NCBI GenBank assembly: GCA_910587875.1
Contig: CAJUOD010000097.1
Location: 1 to 10,039 of the forward strand
Direction of reading: 5' to 3'
Source: an uncultured Oscillibacter sp.
GTDB lineage: Bacteria > Bacillota > Clostridia > Oscillospirales > Oscillospiraceae
DNA length: 10,039 bases
The notes below the pieces were generated by a model. The model was not told where the DNA came from and searched no databases. It saw only the letters and a list, made by a program, of their open reading frames with translations. Each line of letters opens with the position of its first letter. The first letter of the stretch is position 1. Below are positions 1 through 6,217 of this stretch, in pieces. The translations under genes and the position numbers were made by a program.

Positions 1-728
1 GGAACCGAGCTACGGGAGCGGCTGACCGTCAGGATACACTCATCACCATTCATGATGAGGTCATCCCATTTCAGAGCGCACAGCTCTCCCCGACGGCATC
101 CGGTGTAAACTGCCAGCGCGTAAAAAGTTTTGTAGGGGTCCTCCTCGTTGGCGAGGACATCCAGGAAGCGGTGGGCCTCGGCATCTGTGGGAATCAGCTG
201 CACTCGACGAGTCGTATCCGGCAGATCGATCATCCGGGCGGGATTCTTTTCGATAATCTCATTACGCTTGGCGTCGCTCAGTACCGCCGAGACAACTGTC
301 AAGTATTTTTGGACAGTTGCCTCTTGAATCGGCTTGCCATGATAGGTCCTTTTCCGTAATTCCACCAATAGATTTTCAAGAGCGATAGGACGCAGTCGGT
401 TGAGCTTGATGTTACCAATCAGCGGATAGACTGTCTCCAGTGAGCGGCGATAGAATCCAAGGGTGCTGGGAGCGTACTTCGTCTGCCGCTCCAGCCAGCG
501 GGCGGCATATTCCCGAAAGGTCATCTCCCCATCTTCGCAGTAACCGCTCTTGACCAGCTTCTCAAATTCCCCCGCCTTGTGAGCGACATACTGCGGGATA
601 CCCCGACCGCCAACACTCTGAGGCACCGTGATGGTCTTTGCCCGGCTTATTTTTCGACCGTCAGGGCGATAGCCGTTGCTGACGGTAATCTTGAACTTGC
701 GTGTGTCCAGTTTCTTGATGCTTGCCAT
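1..728 (-). CDS. Tyrosine recombinase (integrase), C-terminal part cut off by window start
   Basis: Site-specific recombinase that would integrate and excise the mobile element. The visible 242 residues begin MASIKKLDTRKFKI. An N-terminal basic segment (residues 1 to 35) resembles the arm-binding domain of Tn916-type integrases. The core-binding SAM-like domain spans about 69 to 165 (MTFREYAARWLERQ at its start). The catalytic domain begins near 178 and shows the first catalytic arginine, R212, in TGCRRGELCALKW. The remaining catalytic residues (Lys, HxxR, His/Trp, Tyr) would lie left of base 1 and cannot be checked. The start is fixed by AAAGGA seven to eight bases upstream of the ATG. It follows the relaxase stop by 13 bases, so it is likely the last gene of the mobilization operon. 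Family assignment is secure; completeness of the gene is unknown. Confidence 0.93.
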   Translation of the reverse strand, partial: MASIKKLDTRKFKITVSNGYRPDGRKISRAKTITVPQSVGGRGIPQYVAHKAGEFEKLVKSGYCEDGEMTFREYAARWLERQTKYAPSTLGFYRRSLETVYPLIGNIKLNRLRPIALENLLVELRKRTYHGKPIQEATVQKYLTVVSAVLSDAKRNEIIEKNPARMIDLPDTTRRVQLIPTDAEAHRFLDVLANEEDPYKTFYALAVYTGCRRGELCALKWDDLIMNGDECILTVSRSRSSV

Positions 729-741
729 AAAAAAATCCTTT

Positions 742-1740
742 CTACATACTCATGCCCTGACTGTGTGTATCGTGGGTCAGCTTCTGGCCCATCGCCAATT
801 TCTTTAACGCCTCCCGGTGACGCTGTTTACTATCTGTCCAGACAGGCGGTGCGGGAAGCGGCGGTAAATCATCAAACCGCTCCATCATCCTGCCCAACTG
901 AATGAGACCATCCGCCAGCTCACCCATCCAGCCCTCGTCAGGCTCCACGCTGCCGGGGCGGAAGCCGACGGTCTGCCGGTAAATGAACAGGGCCTCCAAG
1001 TTCTCCTTGAGAAATGTCTCATCATGGAGGCTCCTGTCTCGGCACTTCCGTCCGTTTGGACAGACGAAGGTGATATACTTCCGGGCGTCCGTCCAAATGA
1101 CCTCGTACCCCTCCTGCTCCATATTAGCGATGAACAACTCCCGGCTGTCCGCGTACTCCAGCGCCTCGTTGATGGCGTGAATCAAATCCATTTTCCAACT
1201 GTCCTCTCTGAGGCCAGCCTGATACTCACCGGGCTTCATCCGCTTTTTCTTCGAGTGATTCTCTGGCTGCTCCAGAACACTCAGACCATGGGCGGCGCAG
1301 ATTTCATCGTTGGCCTGACGGTGTTTTAAGAGATCGTCCGCACTCTGATGCAGTTTTCTGCCAGTTTCACAATTCACGCTGTTGACCATCAGGTGGTTGT
1401 GGAGGTGGTTTGTATCCAAGTGCGTCGCCACTACCACCTCGAAGCCTGGGAATTCACGCTGGGCCAACTCCAGCCCAATGGCGTTGGCCTCCTGCGGTGT
1501 GAGGTCATCCGTTTCAGCGAAGGACTGCACGAAGTGGTAGAACTGTCTATCATTGGTTTTCTTGAAGCGTTGCTTAGTAGTCATCATTTCGATATAGGCG
1601 GACTGCGGGACACAATTATGACCAGTGACAAACCGGAGTCCACCGGCACAGGTTTTCTTTTCCTGCTGGACGTATTTCAGGACGCCGCCCAACACGCCCA
1701 CAGTCTGCTTCTTATTTTTGATCACCGTGAACGTCGCCAT
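742..1740 (-). CDS. MOBP-type relaxase (relaxase/mobilization nuclease domain)
   Basis: Nicks oriT and stays covalently bound to the transferred DNA strand during conjugative mobilization. The protein has 332 residues. Family motifs are visible: a candidate catalytic tyrosine Y23 in VLKYVQQEKKT (motif I), RQFYHFVQSF at about 65 to 74 (motif II), and the metal-binding histidine cluster HLDTNHLHNHL at 107 to 117 with H107, H112, H114 and H116 (motif III). After about 165 the protein is charged and not recognisable. The ATG at 1740 overlaps the mobC stop as TAATG, pointing to translational coupling; the frame stays open upstream to 2223, but that stretch runs through mobC and the oriT candidate and is not coding in this frame. 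It is short for a relaxase and has no helicase or primase domain. Confidence 0.93.
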   Translation of the reverse strand: MATFTVIKNKKQTVGVLGGVLKYVQQEKKTCAGGLRFVTGHNCVPQSAYIEMMTTKQRFKKTNDRQFYHFVQSFAETDDLTPQEANAIGLELAQREFPGFEVVVATHLDTNHLHNHLMVNSVNCETGRKLHQSADDLLKHRQANDEICAAHGLSVLEQPENHSKKKRMKPGEYQAGLREDSWKMDLIHAINEALEYADSRELFIANMEQEGYEVIWTDARKYITFVCPNGRKCRDRSLHDETFLKENLEALFIYRQTVGFRPGSVEPDEGWMGELADGLIQLGRMMERFDDLPPLPAPPVWTDSKQRHREALKKLAMGQKLTHDTHSQGMSM

Positions 1741-2051
1741 TAGTTCATCTCCGTCAAACGACTGACCTGTTCGCAGAGGGCGGCATAGCTTTCGATCAGC
1801 TCGTCGCTCCGCAGAACTGTGAGCCGTCCCATGTTTGCCAACGTAGTGAGCTGGTTGAGGTTTCTGCCCTGGGCCTTCAGCTCCGAGAGAACCGCGTCGA
1901 GACCATCCACTCGAACGATCTCCTGGCCCAGACCACAGATAATCAGGTACTGCGTAAGGGTCATGTGCGCATTCCGCGCACGCTCCTGGAGCCGCTGTTT
2001 GACCTCCGGCGTCATCCGGGCCGTGACAATTTCTGTTTTCTTCTTCCGCAT
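1740..2051 (-). CDS. mobC: MobC-like relaxosome accessory protein
   Basis: Small DNA-binding protein of 103 residues that would bind oriT and help the relaxase open the strands. It starts with a basic segment (MRKKKTEIVTARMTPEVKQRL) that fits a ribbon-helix-helix fold: a short strand, then helices around 15 to 28 and 30 to 42. The C-terminal part contains KAQGRNLNQLTTLANMG at about 59 to 75, which matches the conserved GRNLNQ motif of the bacterial mobilisation protein MobC family. AAAGGA five to six bases before the ATG supports this start. It shares one base with the relaxase start (TAATG). The gene lies directly next to the oriT candidate, the normal place for a relaxosome protein that may also autoregulate the operon. 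Confidence 0.9.
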   Translation of the reverse strand: MRKKKTEIVTARMTPEVKQRLQERARNAHMTLTQYLIICGLGQEIVRVDGLDAVLSELKAQGRNLNQLTTLANMGRLTVLRSDELIESYAALCEQVSRLTEMN

Positions 2052-2084
2052 CTCGTTCCTTTCTCCCCTTCAGGGGCAGGGGGT

Positions 2085-2103
2085 GCCGGGGCTTTGCCCC
2101 GGC
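2085..2103. repeat. Perfect inverted repeat, 8-bp stem
   Basis: GCCGGGGC and GCCCCGGC flank a TTT loop. On the minus strand it lies in the untranslated leader just before mobC. There is no T tract next to it, so it is not a standard terminator; it could be a relaxosome or regulatory stem within the oriT region. Confidence 0.6.
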
Positions 2104-2107
2104 GAAT

Positions 2108-2130
2108 GCGCCCGGTGTATAGCCGGGTGC
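2108..2130. repeat. Inverted repeat, 8-bp stem with one wobble
   Basis: GCGCCCGG (2108 to 2115) and CCGGGTGC (2123 to 2130) pair around the 7-base loop TGTATAG. It sits four bases from the stem at 2085 to 2103, so the two form a tandem pair of hairpins before mobC. Confidence 0.55.
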
Positions 2131-2150
2131 GATGCTTGCCCCGCCCACGG

Positions 2151-2221
2151 GTGGGTTTTCGCCTCCACGGGGCCTCGCCGTACTCCTGACGGACATATCC
2201 CCGTAGCGCAGAAAACCACAC
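2151..2221. repeat. Nested imperfect inverted repeat around a CCTG core
   Basis: The left arm GTGGGTTTTCGCCTCCACGG continues to 2172; the reverse complement of the right arm reads GTGTGGTTTTCTGCGCTACG and then GGG. Roughly three quarters of positions match, with one small gap. The 26-base spacer itself contains CCGT and ACGG flanking ACTCCTG (2179 to 2193). Such a nested dyad around a short unique core is what relaxases and their accessory proteins bind. Confidence 0.5.
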
Positions 2222-2281
2222 ACGGTCCCTCACAGCGCCGCACAGCGGGGAAATATCGACGCACCTTCTTTCCCTAGCGCA

Positions 2282-3367
2282 TCAAGCGCTTGCGGCTTTG
2301 GAATCCCGCTCTGCGACGGTCGCGTCGATACTTTCATTGCCCGCAAAAATACCGTCATCACCGACGCAACCGACGCGCTCCAACTCAATCAGACGGCGGT
2401 CATGCGTCCGGTGAAAGCGGCAAATGAACCCATACTGTTTCAGTTCGTCCACACAGCTCCGAATTTTCCTCGTCAGAACATTCCCAGGATAAATCACACC
2501 GCACCTCTGACGAAGCACTGTGGAGAGTTCTTCGGCGGTCCCACTAAATGAACCGGATTCTCCGAGCCAAACCAGCAGATGCTCCAAAACCTCCTCAGAC
2601 GGAGCCGGATCGTCCACAGCGCTGTCTGAACGCAACTCCCACACGCAGTCGCCTTGATTGAATTCCAGTGTTAGCTCCCTCGTTTGAATGTCCCGTCCAG
2701 TGCAGTGAAGAACCGCGCCGTTCTCCGACCGCTTGGAGCGGATCAGCACCAGGGTCCCATCCGCCGCTCCAGCGATTCCGGTAGTGCCGCTAATTCGATT
2801 CAGCGGATCGTCGTCCTTCATTTTGCGAAGGTGATGGATAACCAAAACCGTCAGGTGATGCTGATCGGCAAAATTTTTGAGTAGAGACAGGTCGCTGTAG
2901 TCGCAGCCATAACTGACATCAGCGGCAGTCCTTACCTTTTGCAGAGTGTCAATGATGATTAGTCGTGTGTCTGGGTGGCCAGTCGCAAACTCATAGAGCT
3001 GCTTGAGCAATCCAGTGTCCACTTTCTTATCCGGTGCCGTCAATGTCTGAGCCTCTGTTGAAAAATGCAGGGAAGAAAGATCGTCCGGCTCTCCGCCCAC
3101 CATTTCCGAAAGCCGGTTCTGAATCCGCTGCCGATTATCCTCCAGACAGAGATAAAGGACTGTGGAGCGCTGGGTCGTAAACTTCCAGACGGGTTTGCCG
3201 GAAGCGATCCTCGTGCAGAGCCACAGCGCCAGCCAGGACTTCCCCACCTTCGGCGCTCCGGCCAGAATGTACAGCCCAGGCGCCAGCAGGTCATCCACCA
3301 GGAACGGAACCTGGCGCATCGGCTGACTCAGCAAAGTTTCCGCATCTATTGTTTCTAGCTTTTTCAT
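2282..3367 (-). CDS. RecA-like AAA ATPase, RepA / DnaB-helicase type, with C-terminal winged helix
   Basis: A 361-residue ATPase of the AAA_25/RepA type, found in plasmids and mobile elements as a hexameric replication helicase or partner. Walker A is GAPKVGKSW at 37 to 45; Walker B is RLIIID ending at D140; VIHHLRK at 177 to 182 fits the sensor segment after the third core strand, and ISGTTGIAGAAD (192 to 203) is typical of this family. Residues about 257 to 332 look like a winged-helix domain that could bind DNA. The start has AGAAGGGAG seven bases upstream. It is first in the leftward operon, followed after 230 bases by mobC. No primase or replication initiator is beside it, so its role may be replication of the excised element or helper to transfer. 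Molecular function is well supported; the biological role is inferred. Confidence 0.88.
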   Translation of the reverse strand: MKKLETIDAETLLSQPMRQVPFLVDDLLAPGLYILAGAPKVGKSWLALWLCTRIASGKPVWKFTTQRSTVLYLCLEDNRQRIQNRLSEMVGGEPDDLSSLHFSTEAQTLTAPDKKVDTGLLKQLYEFATGHPDTRLIIIDTLQKVRTAADVSYGCDYSDLSLLKNFADQHHLTVLVIHHLRKMKDDDPLNRISGTTGIAGAADGTLVLIRSKRSENGAVLHCTGRDIQTRELTLEFNQGDCVWELRSDSAVDDPAPSEEVLEHLLVWLGESGSFSGTAEELSTVLRQRCGVIYPGNVLTRKIRSCVDELKQYGFICRFHRTHDRRLIELERVGCVGDDGIFAGNESIDATVAERDSKAASA

Positions 3368-3387
3368 AAAATCGCTCCCTTCTGGTG

Positions 3388-3417
3388 TTGACAGGACACC
3401 CGCGTTTGTGATAGCAT
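3388..3417 (+). promoter_or_regulatory. Possible rightward promoter for the DUF6076-type gene
   Basis: TTGACA (3388 to 3393) and TAGCAT (3412 to 3417) are 18 bases apart. The -35 is perfect, the -10 matches four of six. It would face the leftward promoter, so the two transcripts overlap by some 20 bases. A competing candidate is TTGTCA (3475 to 3480) with TATTTT (3497 to 3502), spacer 16, which lies closer to the gene; I cannot choose between them from sequence. Confidence 0.35.
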
Positions 3418-3419
3418 AG

Positions 3420-3446
3420 TGTCAACTAAAAAGTTGGACTTTTGTT
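3420..3446. promoter_or_regulatory. Overlapping dyads between divergent genes (candidate operator)
   Basis: Two alternative perfect stems share bases: CAACT/AGTTG around AAAA (3423 to 3436) and AAAAGT/ACTTTT around TGG (3429 to 3443). They lie between the predicted starts of the leftward and rightward transcripts. In addition GTTGACA (3387 to 3393) and TGTCAAC (3420 to 3426) form an exact 7-base inverted pair, and TGTCAA recurs at 3476 to 3481. This is a good place for a repressor site, but no regulator is identified. Confidence 0.45.
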
Positions 3447-3452
3447 TTAGCT

Positions 3453-3481
3453 ATCGTAACACGTCCGCTGCACATTGTCAA
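3453..3481 (-). promoter_or_regulatory. Sigma-70-type promoter for the ATPase-mobC-relaxase-integrase operon
   Basis: On the minus strand TTGACA (3481 to 3476) is a perfect -35 box, followed after 17 bases by TACGAT (3458 to 3453) as -10. Transcription would begin near 3446, about 80 bases before the ATPase start. Spacing and box quality make it the strongest promoter call in the window. Confidence 0.6.
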
Positions 3482-3528
3482 GACACATCTTAATTTTATT
3501 TTTAGCTTTTTGAGAGGAGCCGACTCAC

Positions 3529-4467
3529 ATGTGGACTTTCAAAATGTTTTTTCAGGATGACGGGGAGTTTTTCGAGTACGATCCTTTCGGGATGGAAGGC
3601 GCAGCCGGTACGGAGAAAGCCCTTCCCTTTCTGGAAAGCCTTCTGAGTTTCCTTGAGCTGGACCCGACAGATTGGAAGCCGCTGGTTCAGCAAGCGGCCT
3701 CAGACCTGGAGCAGTTCACCTCCACAGGAGACGCCGCATACAGCGACCACATGATGCAGACGCTGGGAGAACTCGGTGCGAGGCATATTTACTTTCAGCC
3801 TTTGTATCTGCGGTATTTCGAACGCAGAATCACAAAAAGTCTGGAGCCTCAGATGGCAGAGAAACTGCGCCTGCTCCCGGAACAGCTCACAGCTTACCAG
3901 AAACAGGCGCAGATATTTTTGGAGCGCATTTTGGACATCGACCAGGTTGGAAGAGAGGTCCGGCAAAACACAAAAGCATCTTACTTCTTTGACCAGCCCC
4001 GTGACGATTCTCTCTTCCGCTTTGACCCCATCCCCGTCAGCTTTGGCGTAATCAGTGACGGCGGCTGCGGGGAAATCCTATATCCAAACACGATCCGTGA
4101 CCTGATAGACTTCTCTCTCCGGGAGTGCGTCAAGCGGGAAATTCCGGTCCGGCGGTGCAGGAACTGCGGAAGGTACTTCCCCATCACCGGACGGATCACG
4201 GCGGAGTATTGCAGCCGTCCCAGCGCGTCTGGGAAGCTCTGCCGGAGCACCGCTCCCGTCCAGAAGTGGGCCGAGAGCCGTCGGAGCGATAAGGCATTCC
4301 AAGAATACCGCCGGGAGTATAAGCGTCGTTTCGCTTGGATCAAGGCCGGGAAGCTCACGGAGGAGCAATTTGCCGCCTGGCACAAAGCCGCCAAGGCCAG
4401 AAAAAAGGACTGCGACCGGGAGATTATTTCCCTGGACGAGTTCAAGTCTTGGCTGAAGGATTCGTAA
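3529..4467 (+). CDS. DUF6076-type protein with CxxC zinc-binding motif
   Basis: A 312-residue protein of unknown function that I recognise as resembling DUF6076 proteins of Clostridia. The N-terminal 170 residues are mostly helical and acidic, with no membrane segment or signal peptide. Residues 210 to 238 carry C210, C213, C228 and C238 in CRNCGRYFPIT and later EYCSRP and KLCR, a spacing suited to one zinc ion in a ribbon or treble-clef fold. The C-terminal 70 residues are very basic and charged (RREYKRRFAW), suggesting nucleic-acid contact. The start is supported by GAGAGGAG nine bases upstream. It is transcribed away from the transfer operon across a dyad-rich region, a common layout for an element-encoded regulator, but regulation is inference and no helix-turn-helix is visible. 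Confidence 0.82.
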   Translation: MWTFKMFFQDDGEFFEYDPFGMEGAAGTEKALPFLESLLSFLELDPTDWKPLVQQAASDLEQFTSTGDAAYSDHMMQTLGELGARHIYFQPLYLRYFERRITKSLEPQMAEKLRLLPEQLTAYQKQAQIFLERILDIDQVGREVRQNTKASYFFDQPRDDSLFRFDPIPVSFGVISDGGCGEILYPNTIRDLIDFSLRECVKREIPVRRCRNCGRYFPITGRITAEYCSRPSASGKLCRSTAPVQKWAESRRSDKAFQEYRREYKRRFAWIKAGKLTEEQFAAWHKAAKARKKDCDREIISLDEFKSWLKDS

Positions 4468-4560
4468 CTCCGCTCCAGAGAAATTTAGGGAGGCTGTCCG
4501 ATCAGGCAGTCTCCCTTAAATCGGCTCTCTATCAAATTTACATTGCCAGCAGAGCCTCTA
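4468..4560. other. Gene-free junction, probable right end of the mobile element
   Basis: These 93 bases separate the last element gene from the stop codon of the acyltransferase, which converges on it. They hold the hairpin at 4486 to 4517 and otherwise no gene. An attachment-site core should lie here if the element ends here; it cannot be identified because the matching left copy is outside the window. Confidence 0.4.
4486..4517. terminator. Hairpin between convergent genes, possible bidirectional terminator
   Basis: TAGGGAGGCTG and CAGTCTCCCTTA pair with one bulged base and one wobble, around CCTGA-rich loop bases. It stands 18 bases after the DUF6076-type stop and 43 bases beyond the acyltransferase stop on the other strand. 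Neither side has a strong T tract (minus side has AAATTT), so efficiency is uncertain. Confidence 0.45.
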
Positions 4561-5628
4561 CTATATCAGCCAGCGCCGGACAACCGGAATCCGGGACAGG
4601 ACTGTATAAACGGCACAACTGCCGCAAATGATCAGCCCGGAAATCAGTGGCGCCGTCAGCAGCACTGGACCGTCGACGGCCCGGAGTCCCCAGCGTGCGA
4701 AGGCTTGCAGGAAGAAAATGTGCGAGAGATAAATGCAAAAGGAGGCTTTGGAAATAAAAGCCACCAGCTTTCTGCCGATCTGCGAAAGTGGAGCTGTTTG
4801 ACAAAGGCCCCATGCTCCTAAAGCGGCCAAGAACATGGACAAGCCCATTCCCTCTAAAAAGTGTTCGCTCGACCGGCCCGCCGCGTAGGACGCAAAGCAG
4901 GTTCCCCAAAAGGCAAGCAGGAACCCGGTCAAAAGGGCCAGAACGGAGAGCCCCCGGTTCGGCTTGGGATGATAAACGGACAGGTAATAGCCCAGCAGCA
5001 TATATCCGATGGAGGCATAGGTCATATTCATTCTCCACTGAACCGGGACCCCGCTCAGCAGCGTGAAGGGCCAGAAGGTCCGAACCGTCGGATAGAGGAT
5101 GCCCAGCAGGAACCACAGCACCAGGGCGTACTCCATGAGCCGCCTGTCGGCGTATCGGGCAATGAGCCGCGTCACGGGGAGGGCAGCGTAAGCCAGGAGC
5201 GTGATGTGGAGGTAATAAAAATGCTCCTCGTGGTGGAATAGAAGCAGGTGCTTCACCGCGTCGGCCACATCCGGGAGGGTCAGGCTGTCCATCAGCTTCA
5301 GGGAGACCAACTTATAGCAGAGCGCCCAGAAGAACAGGGCGGCGAGTATCCTGGCTAAATTCTTGGTATACAGCTTTTTCAGCGTCAGCTCCTTTTCCGG
5401 CTTCAGGAGCAAGGCTCCGCTGGACATAAAAAACAACGGGACGCACATATGGGCCAGACTCGTCCACAGCAAGGCCGAGTACCAGGGCGTGGTTCCTACC
5501 GTGCCGCCGGAAAACGGGGCCGCCACCACGTGACATAGCACCACGCTCCAGATGGCGACGGTTTTCACCAGATCTATTTTTTCATCTCGATATGACCGAG
5601 TGTCAGAAATCATCAAAAAGTCCTCCAT
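4561..5628 (-). CDS. Integral-membrane acyltransferase, acyltransferase-3 family
   Basis: Membrane enzyme of the type that moves acetyl or other acyl groups onto extracytoplasmic sugars, polysaccharide or peptidoglycan. The 355 residues hold about ten hydrophobic segments. Family landmarks are visible: DLVKTVAIWSVVLCHV at 19 to 34 with the conserved His33 in the first membrane helix, VPLFFMSSGALLL at 63 to 75, HFYYLHITLLAY at 136 to 147, and SFCIYLSHIFFL at 296 to 307. Two starts are possible: ATG at 5628, with GAGGA seven bases upstream, and ATG at 5613 (residue 6), with a perfect GGAGGA seven bases upstream. The second site is stronger, but both are usable. It starts 10 bases after the DUF6933-type gene, so the two are likely cotranscribed. 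The substrate cannot be told. Confidence 0.9.
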   Translation of the reverse strand: MEDFLMISDTRSYRDEKIDLVKTVAIWSVVLCHVVAAPFSGGTVGTTPWYSALLWTSLAHMCVPLFFMSSGALLLKPEKELTLKKLYTKNLARILAALFFWALCYKLVSLKLMDSLTLPDVADAVKHLLLFHHEEHFYYLHITLLAYAALPVTRLIARYADRRLMEYALVLWFLLGILYPTVRTFWPFTLLSGVPVQWRMNMTYASIGYMLLGYYLSVYHPKPNRGLSVLALLTGFLLAFWGTCFASYAAGRSSEHFLEGMGLSMFLAALGAWGLCQTAPLSQIGRKLVAFISKASFCIYLSHIFFLQAFARWGLRAVDGPVLLTAPLISGLIICGSCAVYTVLSRIPVVRRWLI

Positions 5629-5638
5629 CTTTGTGTCC

Positions 5639-6133
5639 TCACAGGTGCCGGAAGCCCAGCAGGAAGAACTCCCTGGGGCTTCCGCGCCGCTCCGCCGCGT
5701 GGTAGCTCTCGCTGTTGATCATATGCGCCGCCTGGGGCTGGGAGAGCCGTCCGATGTCCAGCAGGGTGGAATGCTGGAGCAGGGCCCCCATTGCCCAATT
5801 CAGCGCCGCCATGGACCCGTGGGATGTTGAGATGTTCACCGGCCCGCCCAGGGCGAAATACCGGGCCGCTTCAAACTCCGAGAGCCCTTCCCGCAGAATG
5901 ACCGCCCGGATTTCGTCCCGCACCAGATCTGGCAGGTGCGTCCAGTCCGCCCGATTCATGCCATAGAACAGGAGGCTGTAGCGGCTGGCGCGGTTCATCG
6001 CCAGCACCGCCTTCCTGCTCTGGACGGTCAGCATATGAACGTCCCAGCAGAAGAACGGTGCCGTAGCTGTTTGGGGAACTGGCGGCTTCATGTTCAGGCG
6101 TCTTTGCAGAGGGCGCGTATAACAAAATTCCAT
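5639..6133 (-). CDS. DUF6933-family protein
   Basis: A 164-residue cytoplasmic protein of unknown function. The order CYTRPLQRRL (4 to 13), FFCWDVHMLTVQSRKAVLAM (27 to 46), YSLLFYGMNRADW (52 to 64) and the later NISTSHGSMAALNWAM (100 to 115) fits the DUF6933 family as I know it: a 'CTKKLLD'-like start, a WHANL-like motif, then a hydrophobic strand with 'LYGMK'. No signal peptide or catalytic motif is evident. GGAGG nine bases before the ATG supports the start. It is followed after 10 bases by the acyltransferase and preceded by a strong GC hairpin at 6170 to 6197, so it probably begins its own two-gene unit or is reached by read-through. The family call is from memory of its motifs; function is unknown. 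Confidence 0.78.
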   Translation of the reverse strand: MEFCYTRPLQRRLNMKPPVPQTATAPFFCWDVHMLTVQSRKAVLAMNRASRYSLLFYGMNRADWTHLPDLVRDEIRAVILREGLSEFEAARYFALGGPVNISTSHGSMAALNWAMGALLQHSTLLDIGRLSQPQAAHMINSESYHAAERRGSPREFFLLGFRHL

Positions 6134-6169
6134 GACTGGACGCCTCCAGACTGTACTTTGGAAGTTGGC

Positions 6170-6197
6170 GGCGGGGCCCGGCCACGCGGGCCCCGCC
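6170..6197. terminator. GC-rich hairpin after the stalk-domain gene
   Basis: GGCGGGGCCCG (6170 to 6180) and CGGGCCCCGCC (6187 to 6197) form a perfect 11-base-pair stem with a 6-base loop. It lies 20 bases after the stop of the upstream leftward gene and before the ribosome site of the next. No T tract follows on either strand, so it may be an inefficient terminator, an mRNA-protecting stem or a processing site. Confidence 0.5.
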
Positions 6198-6217
6198 TGA
6201 TGGGAGGTGTTCGCTGT

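Larger units (their letters stand above)
2052..2281. other. Candidate oriT / structured region between mobC and the ATPase gene
   Basis: This GC-rich 230-base gap has no convincing gene. It holds, left to right, an 8-base-pair stem with a 3-base loop (2085 to 2103), an 8-base-pair stem with one wobble pair (2108 to 2130), and a wide imperfect inverted repeat with arms at about 2151 to 2172 and 2199 to 2221. The inner arms ACGGGG (2167 to 2172) and CCCCGT (2199 to 2204) match exactly; the outer arms share TGG/TTTTC type blocks. The spacer contains TACTCCTGACGG (2181 to 2192), whose CCTG core recalls the ATCCTG nick region of IncP-type MOBP plasmids. Position just upstream of mobC and relaxase fits oriT. 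The nick site is inference. Confidence 0.55.
1..4520. mobile_element. Integrative and mobilizable element (left end outside window)
   Basis: Five genes together define the element: a tyrosine integrase, a MOBP-type relaxase, MobC, a RecA-like ATPase and a divergent DUF6076-type gene. The integrase lies at the outer left and reads outward, as is usual beside an attachment site, so the left end should lie beyond base 1. The right end is not directly seen; I place it in the gene-free stretch after 4467 because the next gene (acyltransferase) has no mobile-element character. No coupling protein, VirB4-like ATPase or other mating-pore gene is present, so this is a mobilizable element and not a self-transmissible one, as far as this window shows. 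No resistance or other cargo gene is seen. The exact right boundary is inference. Confidence 0.75.

Noticed and set aside
1348..1743. 131-codon plus-strand frame opposite the relaxase
   Set aside because: It is the mirror of a conserved coding region, with no ribosome site or recognisable motif.
1741..2223. In-frame upstream extension of the relaxase, giving a 493-residue protein
   Set aside because: It runs through mobC in another frame and through the oriT candidate, has no ribosome site at its start, and the relaxase motifs begin properly at the ATG at 1740.
2012..2264. Small minus-strand frames in the gap before mobC, including one reading LRGYVRQEYGEAPWRR
   Set aside because: They follow GC-rich inverted repeats, overlap the mobC start and have no ribosome site; the region is better explained as an oriT candidate, though conserved peptides here would change that view.
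4538..5116. 192-codon minus-strand frame inside the acyltransferase
   Set aside because: It overlaps the acyltransferase in another frame, is rich in Arg, Pro and Ser as expected of a shadow frame in GC-rich DNA, and lacks a ribosome site.
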